Part shown: positions 17,014 to 26,508 of the stretch, in pieces | How positions within the stretch are numbered: position 1 is the stretch's first letter | Layout of the letters: every line of letters starts with the position of its first letter | Assembly: GCA_947259375.1 (NCBI GenBank) | Contig: CAMYLZ010000028.1 | Location: 1-64,000, forward strand | Direction of reading: 5' to 3' | Source: an uncultured Parvularculaceae bacterium | GTDB lineage: Bacteria > Pseudomonadota > Alphaproteobacteria > Caulobacterales > Parvularculaceae | Length of the DNA stretch: 64,000 nucleotides | Notes under the pieces: model-generated | What the model was told of the DNA's origin: nothing | Databases searched by the model: none | The model's input: the letters and a program-made list of their open reading frames with translations, nothing else | Position numbers and translations under genes: made by a program

Positions 17014-17233
17014 CTAACAATTCTCCTGCCCGCTTGGCGAGATATTGCCGATTGTTACGGGCATAGAACCTTCTCGTCCCATCAATATGTTAAAGTCAGA
17101 ATATTACAAAACACACAAACTAACAACTTTTAAATATCGCGATCACACAACGCGACGGGAAACGCATTGTGCGACGCGGTAAGGCCCGCCTAGGTTTCAG
17201 CGTCAGCATTCTGAAAGCCAGGGGAAAGCACCA
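17014..17233. promoter_or_regulatory. Divergent control region of the RamB-type regulator and aceA
   Basis: These 220 bp between two divergent starts hold an A/T-rich tract (about 17085-17135) unlike the surrounding GC-rich DNA. The tract includes the stretches TTACAAAACACACAAACTAA and CTTTTAAATATCG. Imperfect CACAACG/CGCATTGTG arms follow at about 17150-17172. A good ribosome site (GGGGAAA) precedes aceA. No exact RamB box was identified by eye. Confidence 0.5.
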
Positions 17234-18523
17234 ATGTCTGAGTTTGAAACCTTGATCGCGAACACGCCCGAAGGCCGGTTTGACGGGGTCGAACGCAATT
17301 ACGCCGCCAAGGATGTCGAGCGCCTGCGCGGATCGGTCCGGGTCGCCCACACCCTTGCGGATCGCGGCGCGCGAACGCTCTGGTCGCTGTTGAAATCGGA
17401 AGATTATGTCAATGCGCTCGGCGCGCTGTCCGGCAACCAGGCGGTGCAAATGGCCAAGGCCGGCCTTAAAGCGATCTATCTTTCCGGCTGGCAGGTCGCG
17501 GGCGACGCCAATATCGCCGCGCAGACCTATCCCGACCAATCGCTCTACCCGGCCAATTCCGGCCCCGAACTCGCCAAGCGCATTAACAATGCATTGTCGC
17601 GCGCCGATCAGATCGAGCTCTCGGAAGGCGACGTCAAACGCGATTATTTTCTGCCGATCGTCGCCGACGCCGAGGCCGGCTTTGGCGGGCCGTTGAATTG
17701 CTATGAGATCATGAGGGCCTATATCGAAGCGGGCGCGGCCGGCGTTCACTTCGAAGACCAGCTCGCTTCCGAGAAAAAATGCGGCCATCTCGGCGGCAAG
17801 GTCCTAATCCCGACAAAGGCCCATGAGCGCAATCTCAACGCCGCGCGCCTCGCGGCGGATGTCGCGGGCGTTCCCACCGTGCTGGTGGCGCGCACGGATG
17901 CAGAATCCGCCAAGCTCATCACCTCGGATATTGACGAGCGCGACCATGACTTCATCGATTTCGACCAAGGCCGCACGCCGGAAGGGTTCTACCGCCTGAA
18001 AGACGCCATGGGCGTCGATCACTGCATTGCGCGCGGGCTTAATTACGCCAAATGCGCAGACCTGTTGTGGTGGGAAACCTCAAAACCTAACCTCGATGAT
18101 GCAAAACGCTTCGCCGAAGCGATCCAGAAGGAGTTTCCAGGCAAGATGATGGCGTATAATTGTTCGCCCTCATTCAACTGGGAAGCCAATCTCGACAAGG
18201 CGACAATCGCCAAATTCCAGCGCGAGCTTGGCGCCATGGGCTATAAATTCCAGTTCGTCACACTGGCGGGGTTCCACGCCCTCAATTACGGCATGTTCGA
18301 GTTGGCCCGCGGCTATCGCGATCGCGGCATGGCGGCTTACTCAGAACTTCAGCAGGCGGAATTTGGCGCCGAACAAAATGGCTATGAAGCGACGCGCCAT
18401 CAGCGCGAGGTCGGCACCGGCTATTTCGATCTTGTCGCCAACACCCTTTCGGGCGGTCAATCATCAACAACAGCGATGAACGAGTCCACCGAGACCGCCC
18501 AGTTCAAGCCGGCCGCTGAGTAA
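17234..18523 (+). CDS. aceA: Isocitrate lyase
   Basis: The enzyme cleaves isocitrate to glyoxylate and succinate, the entry step of the glyoxylate shunt for growth on acetate or fatty acids. The catalytic signature [11 protein letters not shown] places the active cysteine at C183. Other core motifs are [21 protein letters not shown] and the YNCSPSFNW stretch. At 429 residues it matches the short bacterial form. Malate synthase is not in the window. Expression is probably set by the divergent RamB-type regulator, and a strong terminator follows at 18574-18608. Confidence 0.96.
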   Translation: MSEFETLIANTPEGRFDGVERNYAAKDVERLRGSVRVAHTLADRGARTLWSLLKSEDYVNALGALSGNQAVQMAKAGLKAIYLSGWQVAGDANIAAQTYPDQSLYPANSGPELAKRINNALSRADQIELSEGDVKRDYFLPIVADAEAGFGGPLNCYEIMRAYIEAGAAGVHFEDQLASEKKCGHLGGKVLIPTKAHERNLNAARLAADVAGVPTVLVARTDAESAKLITSDIDERDHDFIDFDQGRTPEGFYRLKDAMGVDHCIARGLNYAKCADLLWWETSKPNLDDAKRFAEAIQKEFPGKMMAYNCSPSFNWEANLDKATIAKFQRELGAMGYKFQFVTLAGFHALNYGMFELARGYRDRGMAAYSELQQAEFGAEQNGYEATRHQREVGTGYFDLVANTLSGGQSSTTAMNESTETAQFKPAAE

Positions 18524-18573
18524 AGCGAATGGCTTGAAACGGCGCTTCTCGCAGGGGGAAAGCGCCACAGCCG

Positions 18574-18608
18574 AACGCCGCCGCGAGCCCCTCGCGGCGG
18601 CGTTTTTT
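18574..18608 (+). terminator. Intrinsic terminator of aceA
   Basis: A 12-bp GC stem (18576-18587 with 18591-18602) around a CCC loop is flanked by A/T pairs and followed by six T. It lies about 50 bp after the aceA stop and just before the convergent arfB. Confidence 0.93.
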
Positions 18609-18631
18609 AACCGCGCATTGCGGCGCATCAG

Positions 18632-19054
18632 TCAGTCGCCAATAGCCGGCCGTGCGCGCTTCGCCTTGGTCTCGCTGCGCTTGCGTTTTTCCTCGACGCG
18701 CTTTCGTTTCTGATTTTGCGAAATGCGGGTTTTCTTACGCGGCGTCGGCCTTGTTGCAGCCCGCTCGATCAGCGCCGCGAGGCGCGCACGCGCATCATCG
18801 CGATTTTGCTCCTGCGTGCGAAAGCGCTTGGCCTCAATGATAATCACTCCGTCACGGGTCATGCGCCGGCCGGCGATGGATCTGAGCCGTGCTTTCACGT
18901 CCGCCGGCAGCGATGGCGAGTTTCGACCATCAAAGCGCAACTGCACCGCGCTTGCGACCTTGTTGACATTCTGCCCCCCGGGCCCCGAAGCGCGGATAAA
19001 GGTCTCCACCAGCTCCCAGTCGGGAATTTTGATATCGCCGATTGAAATCGCCAT
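18632..19054 (-). CDS. arfB: Ribosome rescue hydrolase ArfB (YaeJ)
   Basis: A 140-residue release-factor-like peptidyl-tRNA hydrolase that frees stalled ribosomes without a stop codon. The catalytic GGQ is at residues 26-28 (ASGPGGQNVNKVASAVQLRFD). The C-terminal tail is strongly basic (TPRKKTRISQNQKRKRVEE), as needed to probe the empty mRNA channel. The ATG at 19054 is preferred over a TTG three codons upstream. It is divergent from the DUF1244 gene. Confidence 0.93.
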   Translation of the reverse strand: MAISIGDIKIPDWELVETFIRASGPGGQNVNKVASAVQLRFDGRNSPSLPADVKARLRSIAGRRMTRDGVIIIEAKRFRTQEQNRDDARARLAALIERAATRPTPRKKTRISQNQKRKRVEEKRKRSETKAKRARPAIGD

Positions 19055-19110
19055 AAGCTTCAATAAGCTTCGCCGCCATGCAACGCAAAATCCAAATCAA
19101 GGCCCGCCCC

Positions 19111-19419
19111 ATGACCGATATATCTCCCGACCTTCAGGATAAACTTGACGCCGCCGCCTTTCGGCGCCTGGTCTCGCATCTTCAAAACCGGACGGATGTG
19201 CAAAATATCGAGTTGATGATCCTTGCTGATTTTTGCCGCAACTGCCTCGGCGACTGGTGGCGCGAGGCGGCGGAGGCGGAAGGCGTTTCGCTGACCAAGG
19301 AAGAAGCGCGCGAACGCGTCTACGGCATGCCTTACGCCGAGTGGAAAGAAAAACACCAGAAAGCGGCGACCCCGGAACAAATGGCGGCGTTTGAGGCGCG
19401 AAAGGAAACGAAGTCGTAA
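19111..19419 (+). CDS. DUF1244 family protein
   Basis: A 102-residue protein matching the DUF1244 family common in Alphaproteobacteria and some Gammaproteobacteria. The hallmark DFCRNCLGDWWREAAE and the segment RRLVSHLQNRTDVQNIELM are present. The biochemical role is unknown. The ATG at 19111 gives the family-typical N-terminus just before the DAAAFRRL helix; an ATG 33 bp upstream (19078) is also in frame. Confidence 0.8.
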   Translation: MTDISPDLQDKLDAAAFRRLVSHLQNRTDVQNIELMILADFCRNCLGDWWREAAEAEGVSLTKEEARERVYGMPYAEWKEKHQKAATPEQMAAFEARKETKS

Positions 19420-19451
19420 CCCGCCTAGCGGTCCCGGCGACAAGCCCTGGA

Positions 19452-19753
19452 TTACAGATCCGTCGTCAGGAATTTCGTTCCCGGCGCCGGATTGAAGGTC
19501 ACTGGTGGCGCAGGTGTAAAGCCAAAATACTCATAGAGTTTTCGCGCCGCAACAAATTCCGGCAAGACATCCAGACAACTCCGTCCGTATCCGGTTGATT
19601 TCGCCGCCGTCCAGGCGAAGCATATTCGCCCGGCAACGCCCGGAATTCTTCTTCGTAATTTTAGCTGACGGCAGCGCTTTCTACATATCCGAAAAATATG
19701 CTTCTGGCCGTCTCAAGATCGTCAGGCAACCTGGCCTGCCGGATTGAGATCAC
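19452..19753 (-). pseudogene. Decayed GNAT acetyltransferase downstream of rlmN
   Basis: Reading leftward from a GTG at 19753, which overlaps the rlmN stop as GTGA, one frame encodes [18 protein letters not shown], then a TAA stop, then NYEEEFRALPGEYASPG. Another frame resumes with KSTGYGRSCLDVLPEF, then VAARKLYEYFGFTP and PVTFNPAPGTKFLTTDL before a stop at 19452. These are the N- and C-terminal ends of a typical GNAT enzyme, but about 55-60 central residues (the acetyl-CoA loop) are missing and the frames do not match. An internal deletion, a frameshift and a nonsense codon all indicate a dead gene. Confidence 0.8.
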
Positions 19754-20928
19754 GAGGCTTGCGTTCCTTCCGCAGCCATCCGCTCTTTGCGCGCTTCGCT
19801 CGCCCGCTTCTTGACGCTTTCCGACTTCAACTGCCCGCAGGCGGCGAATATATCGCGGCCGCGCGGGGTGCGGATCGGCGAAGCGTACCCGGCGCGCGAC
19901 AATATATCGGCGAACGCTTCAATCCGTTCCCAGCTTGAGCATTCATAAGGCGCGCCCGGCCACGGGTTGAACGGGATCAAATTGATCTTCGCCGGCACGC
20001 CTTTTAACAGCCGCACCAGCTCGCGCGCTTCCGCGTCGCTGTCATTGACGTCTTTCAGCATCACATATTCAAAGGTGATGCGCCGCGCATTGCCAAGCCC
20101 CGGATAAGCGCGGCAGGCATCCATCAATTCCGCAATCGGATATTTCTTGTTGATCGGCACAAGCTCATTGCGCAGCGGGTCGTTGGTGGCGTGCAGCGAA
20201 ATCGCCAGCATCGACGACGTAACCTCGCCGAGCCGCGGGATTTCCGGCACGACGCCCGAGGTCGACACGGTGATGCGCCGGCGCGAAATGGAAATGCCGT
20301 CGCCATCGGAGATCACATCAATGGCGCTCGCCACATTATCGAGATTGTAAAGCGGCTCGCCCATGCCCATAAAGACAATGTTGGATAGCCGCCGGTCTTC
20401 GCCGCCCGACGGCCATTCCTCGAGATCGTCCTTGACCGCCATCACCTGCCCGACAATTTCCGCCGTAGTCAGATTACGGACGAGTTTTTGCGTGCCGGTA
20501 TGGCAAAAGGTGCAGGCGAGCGTGCAGCCGACCTGGCTCGACACGCAGAGCGCGCCGGCGCGGCCCACATCCGGGATGAAGACGCATTCGACCTCGATGC
20601 CGGGCCCGAGACGGATGAGATATTTGCGCGTGCCGTCGACCGAAACGAGACGCTCGCTCACCTCGGGGCGGGCGATCTCGAACCGCTCGGCGAGAGCGAG
20701 GCGCATCTCCTTGGCGATGTCGGTCATGGCCGCGAAGTCGGTCGCGCCGTAATGATAAATCCACCGCCATAGCTGATTGGCGCGCATGCGCGCTTTTTTC
20801 TCATCAAGGCGGAACGCCTCGGCCATCAGCGCAGCCAGTTCGCCCCGCGTCATGCCGGCAAGATTGCGGCGGACAGCGGGCTCAGGCCCAGCGTCAGCGG
20901 GCCGTGCGGAAAGGTCAATTGATGCCAT
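19750..20928 (-). CDS. rlmN: Dual-specificity 23S rRNA/tRNA adenine-C2 methyltransferase RlmN
   Basis: A radical-SAM enzyme that methylates A2503 of 23S rRNA and A37 of some tRNAs. The CxxxCxxC iron-sulfur site is C135, C139 and C142 ([14 protein letters not shown]). The mechanistic C-terminal cysteine is about C364 (FAACGQL). The 392-residue length and the N-terminal helical domain with [11 protein letters not shown] fit the family. It lies 35 bp downstream of the DMT transporter and was translationally coupled to the GNAT gene that is now a pseudogene. Confidence 0.95.
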   Translation of the reverse strand: MASIDLSARPADAGPEPAVRRNLAGMTRGELAALMAEAFRLDEKKARMRANQLWRWIYHYGATDFAAMTDIAKEMRLALAERFEIARPEVSERLVSVDGTRKYLIRLGPGIEVECVFIPDVGRAGALCVSSQVGCTLACTFCHTGTQKLVRNLTTAEIVGQVMAVKDDLEEWPSGGEDRRLSNIVFMGMGEPLYNLDNVASAIDVISDGDGISISRRRITVSTSGVVPEIPRLGEVTSSMLAISLHATNDPLRNELVPINKKYPIAELMDACRAYPGLGNARRITFEYVMLKDVNDSDAEARELVRLLKGVPAKINLIPFNPWPGAPYECSSWERIEAFADILSRAGYASPIRTPRGRDIFAACGQLKSESVKKRASEARKERMAAEGTQAS

Positions 20929-20963
20929 AGCGGCCTGCCTATAGCGGCTTGGCGGTGCGGCGT

Positions 20964-21866
20964 CTATCGGGCCGGCGGGATTGCCGGCGAATGGGGCGGT
21001 TTGGCCCGCGCCGCATAGATCGCGCCGCCAAGGATGACCGCCGCGCCAATAAACACGCCCGCATCGATCCGGTCGCCAAACATCGCCGCGCCGAGCAGGC
21101 TCGCCGCCGCCAGCCGCAGGAAGTCCATGGGCAGGACGGCGCTCGCCTCCGCTGCGGCGAAGGCTTTCGCCATAAGGAATTGGGCGAGCATGATGCCGCC
21201 GCCCGCCGCGAGGATGAGCGGCAGATGGGCAAACGACGGCGCGGTCCAGTTGGCCGCGGCGACCAGCGCGCTCGCCGGAAACGCCAAAATGAACGGATAG
21301 GCGATAAGCGTGTCCATCCGCTCGCTCGCGGTCAGGGTCTTCACCAAGAGGAACGCCGCCGAGATCGAGGCGGTCGCAATCAGCGAGGCGATCAGCCCGG
21401 CGGTCCCGATCTCCGCGCCAGGCCGCAAAACGATCAGTACGCCAAGAAATCCGAGCCCCAGAGCCGCAATCCGGCGGCGCGAAAAACCTTCGCCCATGAA
21501 AGTCATGGAGATCCCACCGGTCAGCACCGGCGCGGCGAACGTCACCGCCACCACGCTCGCCAGCGGCGCATGAGCGATCGCATAGAAAATGCTGAGCCCG
21601 CCGGCAAATGTCGCCGCGGCCCGCGCGATATGCATGCCGAGCCGTTTGGTGCGCAACAACCCCGCGCCGCGGCGGGCAAACAGCGGCATAACAGCGGCGA
21701 AGCCGACGAGATTGCGAAAGAAGAACAGCGTTTCCGTCGACAGTTCATCGCCCAACAGCCGCACCACCGCCCACATCAACGATTGCACCAGCGCATAGGC
21801 CGCCATGAAAGCCATGCCCGCATGCGCAGCGGAGATTGTCGAGGAACGATGCGCGGCGATCGTCAT
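20964..21866 (-). CDS. EamA/DMT-family metabolite exporter
   Basis: A 300-residue membrane protein with ten predicted transmembrane helices in two EamA repeats, for example the segments around [17 protein letters not shown] and [22 protein letters not shown] carriers export amino acids, nucleobases or small metabolites by proton exchange. The substrate cannot be inferred. It lies 6 bp downstream of the NHL-repeat gene, so the two are probably co-transcribed with rlmN. Confidence 0.85.
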   Translation of the reverse strand: MTIAAHRSSTISAAHAGMAFMAAYALVQSLMWAVVRLLGDELSTETLFFFRNLVGFAAVMPLFARRGAGLLRTKRLGMHIARAAATFAGGLSIFYAIAHAPLASVVAVTFAAPVLTGGISMTFMGEGFSRRRIAALGLGFLGVLIVLRPGAEIGTAGLIASLIATASISAAFLLVKTLTASERMDTLIAYPFILAFPASALVAAANWTAPSFAHLPLILAAGGGIMLAQFLMAKAFAAAEASAVLPMDFLRLAAASLLGAAMFGDRIDAGVFIGAAVILGGAIYAARAKPPHSPAIPPAR

Positions 21867-21872
21867 GCGCCG

Positions 21873-22829
21873 TTACTGCGCTTGCTGTTCGAGTGTGAAA
21901 CGCTGTACGCGCCAATTCCACACCTCGCTCGTGTAAAGACGGTTGTGCTGATCAATCGCGACGCCGTGGAGCGAATAAAACTCACCAGGCTCCTTGCCGA
22001 GTGATTGATACGCATGAAGCAGCGCGCCGTCGGCCGAATATTGGCTGATCCTCGCCGCGCGCGCGTCGGTCACCCAAAGCGCTTCATTTTCATCCAGCAA
22101 CAGATTGTAAGGGTGGCCGACGCTCTCGCGTTCTTCGACAAAATCGCCCTCGGTGGTAAAAATCTGTATGCGTTTGTTTTCCCGATCGGCGACGAAGACA
22201 CGGTCGGCGCTGTCAATCTCAATCGAATGCGCAAAATTGAATTGGCCGGGACCGACGCCCGGCGCGCCCCATGCAGCCAGATAATCGCCATCAGCGGCGA
22301 ATTTGACGATGCGCGCATTGCCTTTATCCACAACATAAATGTTGTTCGCGGCGTCAAACCCCACATCAAGCGGCTGATCGAAAAACACGCCGTCCGGATA
22401 ACCCCGGTCAAACCAGTCTCGGCCAGCAAAGTCTTTCCGGCCAAGGACCATCGTTACTTCGCCCGCGGGTGAAAACCGCAAGACGAGGTGGGTTCCGGAA
22501 TCCGTGGTCCAGAGATTGCCGTCATGATCGATCCGCAAGCCATGCGGCGTCTTGAACAGCCCGGCCCCGATCTCACGAACAAAGCGGCCCTTGCGATCAA
22601 ATTCGAGGAGCGGATGCGCGCCGCGATTGAACAGCACGATATTGCCGTTCCCACGCAGGACGATCGCCGGCGCCTCTTCGATGGTCCAGCCTTCCGGCGG
22701 CGACAGTTTGAACGCCGTGTCGACGGCAATCACCGACGGTTCCGAGGCCGCCGCATGGCCCGCCAGCGCGGCGGCGAGGAATGCAAGGCTTATGGCGAGT
22801 GAGACGGTTTGCAGCGGGCGAAAAAACAT
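21873..22829 (-). CDS. Secreted NHL-repeat beta-propeller protein
   Basis: A 318-residue protein with a signal peptide (residues 1-28, ending AGHAAASE). At least five NHL repeats form a six-bladed propeller. Clear copies are TPHGLRIDHDGNLWTTDSG, the FAHSIEIDSADRVFVADREN segment and SLHGVAIDQHNRLYTSEVW. The overall pattern resembles the peptidyl-alpha-hydroxyglycine lyase-like group of bacterial NHL proteins, but catalytic activity is not demonstrated by motif. It is divergent from a LysR regulator across a 114 bp region with a palindrome. Confidence 0.78.
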   Translation of the reverse strand: MFFRPLQTVSLAISLAFLAAALAGHAAASEPSVIAVDTAFKLSPPEGWTIEEAPAIVLRGNGNIVLFNRGAHPLLEFDRKGRFVREIGAGLFKTPHGLRIDHDGNLWTTDSGTHLVLRFSPAGEVTMVLGRKDFAGRDWFDRGYPDGVFFDQPLDVGFDAANNIYVVDKGNARIVKFAADGDYLAAWGAPGVGPGQFNFAHSIEIDSADRVFVADRENKRIQIFTTEGDFVEERESVGHPYNLLLDENEALWVTDARAARISQYSADGALLHAYQSLGKEPGEFYSLHGVAIDQHNRLYTSEVWNWRVQRFTLEQQAQ

Positions 22830-22895
22830 AACGCGCTATGGCTCCTGTTCGGCTTGAAGCGGCATATGGCGCGGGCCAATACATAAAACAAATTG

Positions 22896-22921
22896 AATAT
22901 TTTTCTGATTTGATAAATATT
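22896..22921. promoter_or_regulatory. AATATTT inverted repeat between NHL and LysR genes
   Basis: AATATTT (22896-22902) and AAATATT (22915-22921) form a perfect 7-bp inverted repeat with a 12-bp spacer. Its inner bases satisfy the T-N11-A pattern of LysR operators. It ends 22 bp before the LysR start, the normal place for an autoregulatory site shared by divergent genes. Confidence 0.6.
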
Positions 22922-22943
22922 AGTTATCGAAGGAAGACGCCCG

Positions 22944-23807
22944 ATGGATGTCCGGCAACTGAAATATTTCCTGGCGGTTGATGAATGCGGCGGGTTTCAC
23001 GCGGCAAGCGAAAAATTGAACATCACCCAGCCCGCGGTCAGCACCGCGATCGCCAAACTTGAAGAAAGCCTTGGCGTTCGGCTGTTCGACCGCGCCGGGC
23101 GGCAGCCACGCCTGACCCGCGAGGGCGCGGCCTATCGTCAGCACGCCAGGTCCATTTTGGCGCAGATTGACGCCGCGCGCCAAGACATTGCGGCGCTCGC
23201 GCAATTGCAAAAAGGGCTGGTGCGGCTCGGCGCGCCCGTGATGATCGCAAGCCATATTCTGCCGCAACCGATCATCGCCTTCCGCACCCGCTATCCGGGC
23301 GTCCGTATTCAGCTGATGCAAATGGGCGGCATGGAGGTGGAAGAGCGCCTTGCCGACGGCGCCATCGATCTCGGCTTCACCGGCGCGGAACGCATCAGCC
23401 CGAAATTGATGAACGCGCCGGTTGTCACAAGCGCCGCGCGCGCATGCATGTCGCGGTCGAACCCGCTGGCGCACAAAAAATCAGTCTCATGGGCAGATAT
23501 AGCCGGCCAGCCGCTGGCGATGTTCGACCGGTCCTATTCATTGCGCCGCTATCTCGATGAACTGGCGGAACAAAAGTGCATGGATCTCGACGTGGTTTTT
23601 GAATCCAATATTCCCGCCCTTCTGTCGGCGGCCTGTGCAAATTCCAATCTCGTCAGTATACTGTTGGATGGCATGAAGGTTGATGCGGACGAACTTGTCA
23701 TGAAGCCGATCCGCGGCGGCGCCGCGATGACCGTCTCTGTCCTGTGGGCGAAACACGCCTCGCTTTCCGTCGCCGGCGCGGCGATGCTGGCGTTTTTGCG
23801 GGAGTGA
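22944..23807 (+). CDS. LysR-family transcriptional regulator
   Basis: A 287-residue regulator with an N-terminal winged helix-turn-helix (MDVRQLKYFLAVDECGGFHAA, then LNITQPAVSTAIAKLEESLG) and a periplasmic-binding-protein-like effector domain from about residue 90. LysR proteins usually control the divergent gene and themselves. Here that is the NHL protein and perhaps the DMT transporter. The effector is unknown. Confidence 0.9.
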   Translation: MDVRQLKYFLAVDECGGFHAASEKLNITQPAVSTAIAKLEESLGVRLFDRAGRQPRLTREGAAYRQHARSILAQIDAARQDIAALAQLQKGLVRLGAPVMIASHILPQPIIAFRTRYPGVRIQLMQMGGMEVEERLADGAIDLGFTGAERISPKLMNAPVVTSAARACMSRSNPLAHKKSVSWADIAGQPLAMFDRSYSLRRYLDELAEQKCMDLDVVFESNIPALLSAACANSNLVSILLDGMKVDADELVMKPIRGGAAMTVSVLWAKHASLSVAGAAMLAFLRE

Positions 23808-23834
23808 GGGGAGACGATAGACCGAATAGGTCGA

Positions 23835-24320
23835 CTACAAGCCCCTTGCGAGTTTCGCCCGCTCGATGCTGTCTTCGGGCCAATAATCCTTGCGGCTGTA
23901 ATATTCCAGCACCGCCGGCGCCTCATGCGACAGCTCCACCCAACGTTGCTTTGACGAGGTGTGAATATGGATGTCCGGCGGCGCAATGTCAGGATCGTCG
24001 AGCGTTCCCACACGGACAAACGCAACCGCCGCGCCGGCGCCCGCAAAATGGCTCCACAACGCTACCTGGCATTGTGGGCAACGATGGATCTCCTGCCCGC
24101 GCCCGCTTTCCGACGGCGTTTCAACGGCGTTTGTTCTTCCCGACAGCAGGTCGAGGCAGGACGTTTCGATCAGCGCGTTCAACGCGTAAGACCCGCCCGT
24201 CTCACGCTGGCACCAGCGGCAATGACAGCAATGGACAAAAAGCGGCTCCGCCGTCAGCCGGTAGCGCACGGCGCCGCATGCGCAGCCTCCTTCAGCAGAA
24301 AACTCTTCCTCGAAAGACAT
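23835..24320 (-). CDS. GFA-family zinc-binding protein
   Basis: A 161-residue protein of the GFA (glutathione-dependent formaldehyde-activating-like) family. Zinc-ligand motifs are present in order: GGCACGAVRY, VHCCHCRWCQRETGG and HRCPQCQVALWSH. Most members have no proven enzymatic activity. It converges on the LysR gene and is divergent from the MFS gene. Confidence 0.88.
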   Translation of the reverse strand: MSFEEEFSAEGGCACGAVRYRLTAEPLFVHCCHCRWCQRETGGSYALNALIETSCLDLLSGRTNAVETPSESGRGQEIHRCPQCQVALWSHFAGAGAAVAFVRVGTLDDPDIAPPDIHIHTSSKQRWVELSHEAPAVLEYYSRKDYWPEDSIERAKLARGL

Positions 24321-24442
24321 CGAAAACGCCTCCGAATGGGCCTTGCGCCAATCACTTTAGCGAGCGCACGCCGGGACGCAAACCCGGCCAATGCCGATGA
24401 GCGTTGCAAAGCAGCGCGGCCCGTGTTGTGACGGCGGACGAG

Positions 24443-25735
24443 ATGCATCAGTCCCCTGAAGCTACTGACCGGGAGCGCCCGCCAGCGCCGCATGCGGACG
24501 CAGCGCCGCCCGTCACCACGCCCGGTCAGCGGCGCTTCGCCATCGCGCTATTGCTGGTTGGCGCGGTTTGCGCCGGCATGGGACAGACCATCGTCTTTTC
24601 GGTGCTGCCGCCATTGGCGCGCGACATCGGCCTTTCCAACTTTCAGGTCGGCGCGATTTTCATGATCTCGGCGACCGCCTGGGTGATGCTGGGACCGCGT
24701 TGGGGCGCATTGAGCGATGATCACGGGCGCAAACCCTTCATCCTTATCGGGCTGATCGGTTTTGCGCTGTCGATGGCGCTGTTCGCAACATCGATCCAAC
24801 TAGGGCTGGCCGGCGCGCTATCCGGTCTGCCGCTATACCTGTTGATGATCGCCACGCGCTCGCTTTACGGCCTGATCGGGTCCGCCGGTCCGCCGGCGGC
24901 GCAGGCTTATATCGCCGACCGCACCTCGAAAAACGACCGCACGGCCGGCATCGCCGGTTTCACCGCCGCCTTCGGCTTTGGCGCCATGCTCGGCCCCGGC
25001 TTCGGCGCGGCGGCCCTGTTGATCGGCGAGACGGCGCCCTTTTTCGCCGCCGCTGGGCTCGCGGCATTCATGAGCGCAGCGGTGTTCGCTTTCCTGCCGG
25101 AACGCACGGGGCCGAAACGGCGCGCGCCGCGCGTGCGGGTCCGCCTCGGCGACCAGCGCATCATCGCATTTTTCGCCTTTGCGCTCATCTTCGGCGTCGT
25201 CAACGCCATCCCCATACAGACCATCGCGTTTTATTTCATCGATCGCCTCGGCTATTCGACGAGCGCCGCGCCCGGCTATGTCAGCATCGGATTGACGGCC
25301 GGGGCCATGGCGTCGCTTTTTGCTCAGCTTGTCATCGTGCAACGCCTGCGCATGACGCCGGCGCGCCTGATGCGCGTTGCGCCGGCGCTGATGGTTATCG
25401 GGCATGCGCTTATCTGGCTGACCAGCGCGCTCTGGCCGGTTGTGCTCGGCATGCTGATTTCCGGCATCGGCGCCGGCCTCGCGATCCCTGCCGCCACCTC
25501 AGCCACATCACTTGCCGTCGAGCCGGATGAACAAGGCGCCGCCATTGGGCTTGCCAATTCTTTCGGCGCGGCCGGGTTCATCATTTCACCAGTGCTAGGC
25601 TTTTGGCTTTACGGGCTTGCGCCCCAGGCGCCGTTCTATTTCACCACCGCGCTCGCCGCCCTGCTGCTGATTTTCGCCTGGCGCACGCCCGCCATTCGCA
25701 ATGCAGGAGGAGCGCGCCCCGGCGCAGCGCGTTAG
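24443..25735 (+). CDS. MFS transporter, TetA-like drug/proton antiporter
   Basis: A roughly 430-residue major facilitator with twelve predicted helices. Motif A is GALSDDHGRKPFILIG between helices 2 and 3, and an antiporter-type glycine-rich motif AAFGFGAMLGPGFGAA lies in helix 5. That places it with DHA1-type exporters. A Pro/Ala-rich cytoplasmic N-terminus of about 30 residues precedes helix 1. The ATG at 24443 is preferred over a TTG at 24404. Its last 4 bp overlap the convergent XRE gene. The substrate is unknown. Confidence 0.85.
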   Translation: MHQSPEATDRERPPAPHADAAPPVTTPGQRRFAIALLLVGAVCAGMGQTIVFSVLPPLARDIGLSNFQVGAIFMISATAWVMLGPRWGALSDDHGRKPFILIGLIGFALSMALFATSIQLGLAGALSGLPLYLLMIATRSLYGLIGSAGPPAAQAYIADRTSKNDRTAGIAGFTAAFGFGAMLGPGFGAAALLIGETAPFFAAAGLAAFMSAAVFAFLPERTGPKRRAPRVRVRLGDQRIIAFFAFALIFGVVNAIPIQTIAFYFIDRLGYSTSAAPGYVSIGLTAGAMASLFAQLVIVQRLRMTPARLMRVAPALMVIGHALIWLTSALWPVVLGMLISGIGAGLAIPAATSATSLAVEPDEQGAAIGLANSFGAAGFIISPVLGFWLYGLAPQAPFYFTTALAALLLIFAWRTPAIRNAGGARPGAAR

Positions 25736-25944
25736 GCGCCCTCTTCGTCAAAAAACAGGATATCGCCCGGCTGGCAATCAAGTTCCTTGCAGATCGCCTC
25801 AAGGGTTGAGAAACGGATCGCCTTCGCCTTGCCCGTCTTGAGGATCGACAAATTTGCAATAGTCACCCCGACGCGCTCTGACAATTCAGTCAGCGACATG
25901 CCGCGGTCCAGCAAAACGCGGTCGAGCTTGACGGAAATACTCAT
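25732..25944 (-). CDS. Small XRE/YozG-type helix-turn-helix regulator
   Basis: A 70-residue protein that is almost entirely a Cro/CI helix-turn-helix (LDRVLLDRGMSLTELSERVG, then TIANLSILKTGKAKAIRFSTLE) ending in the CQPGDILFF motif of the YozG/HTH_26 group. Its ATG overlaps the DUF2975 stop by one base (TAATG). It is the last gene of a four-gene leftward operon. It is the obvious candidate to bind the TATCGAAAAACGAT sites in the operon promoter. A paralogue lies at 47368-47625. Confidence 0.85.
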   Translation of the reverse strand: MSISVKLDRVLLDRGMSLTELSERVGVTIANLSILKTGKAKAIRFSTLEAICKELDCQPGDILFFDEEGA

Positions 25945-26456
25945 TATACGGTCAGGTCCTGTTCTTCCTTCATGCGCGCGCCTTCGTGGAAGACTTCAGC
26001 CAGAACGAAGACAGCGACGATGGCGATCCAGGTGATCATGGACGAATTGATGGAAACATCGGCATCGAAAATGATCGACAGGAAACCGAACGCGAATTTC
26101 GCGCCCTCGCCGATCAACAGCGCATAACCGACGCTGCGAAAACGCTCCGCGTTTTCCCGTACAAAAGGCGAGCCGAAACGCAAGGTTTTCAGGATTTCAA
26201 GCAGGCGGTTCACGACGAACAGCATGACAGCGATGCTGACAAAGCCATGAGTGACTTCGATGAAGTCGCTCAAATCCGCACCGCCGGAAATGCGGACGTC
26301 TTCGGAATCACGGAATATATCGATGATAAACGGCACGAACGGCATCAAGATGATCGCCGCGCCAAGGCCGAAAAGCGCAATCAGCAAGATGATGCGGGTC
26401 ACATGCAAGCCCATCGCCAGGATGGACGCCAGCGACCCTTTTCCTATCGCCCGCAT
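25944..26456 (-). CDS. DUF2975 membrane protein
   Basis: A 170-residue protein with four hydrophobic segments (about residues 15-45, 68-86, 108-128, 135-155) and the family-typical LRFGSPFVRENAERFRSVGYALL region plus C-terminal AEVFHEGARMKEEQDLTV. DUF2975 proteins are regularly encoded next to YozG-type regulators, as here. Their function is not known, though a membrane signal input to the regulator is often supposed. It is followed by the XRE gene with a one-base overlap. Confidence 0.85.
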   Translation of the reverse strand: MRAIGKGSLASILAMGLHVTRIILLIALFGLGAAIILMPFVPFIIDIFRDSEDVRISGGADLSDFIEVTHGFVSIAVMLFVVNRLLEILKTLRFGSPFVRENAERFRSVGYALLIGEGAKFAFGFLSIIFDADVSINSSMITWIAIVAVFVLAEVFHEGARMKEEQDLTV

Positions 26457-26508
26457 ACCGGTTGTCTCCGTGATCTTTGAGGGTTCGCCGCGCCGATTCT
26501 ACAGCCGT

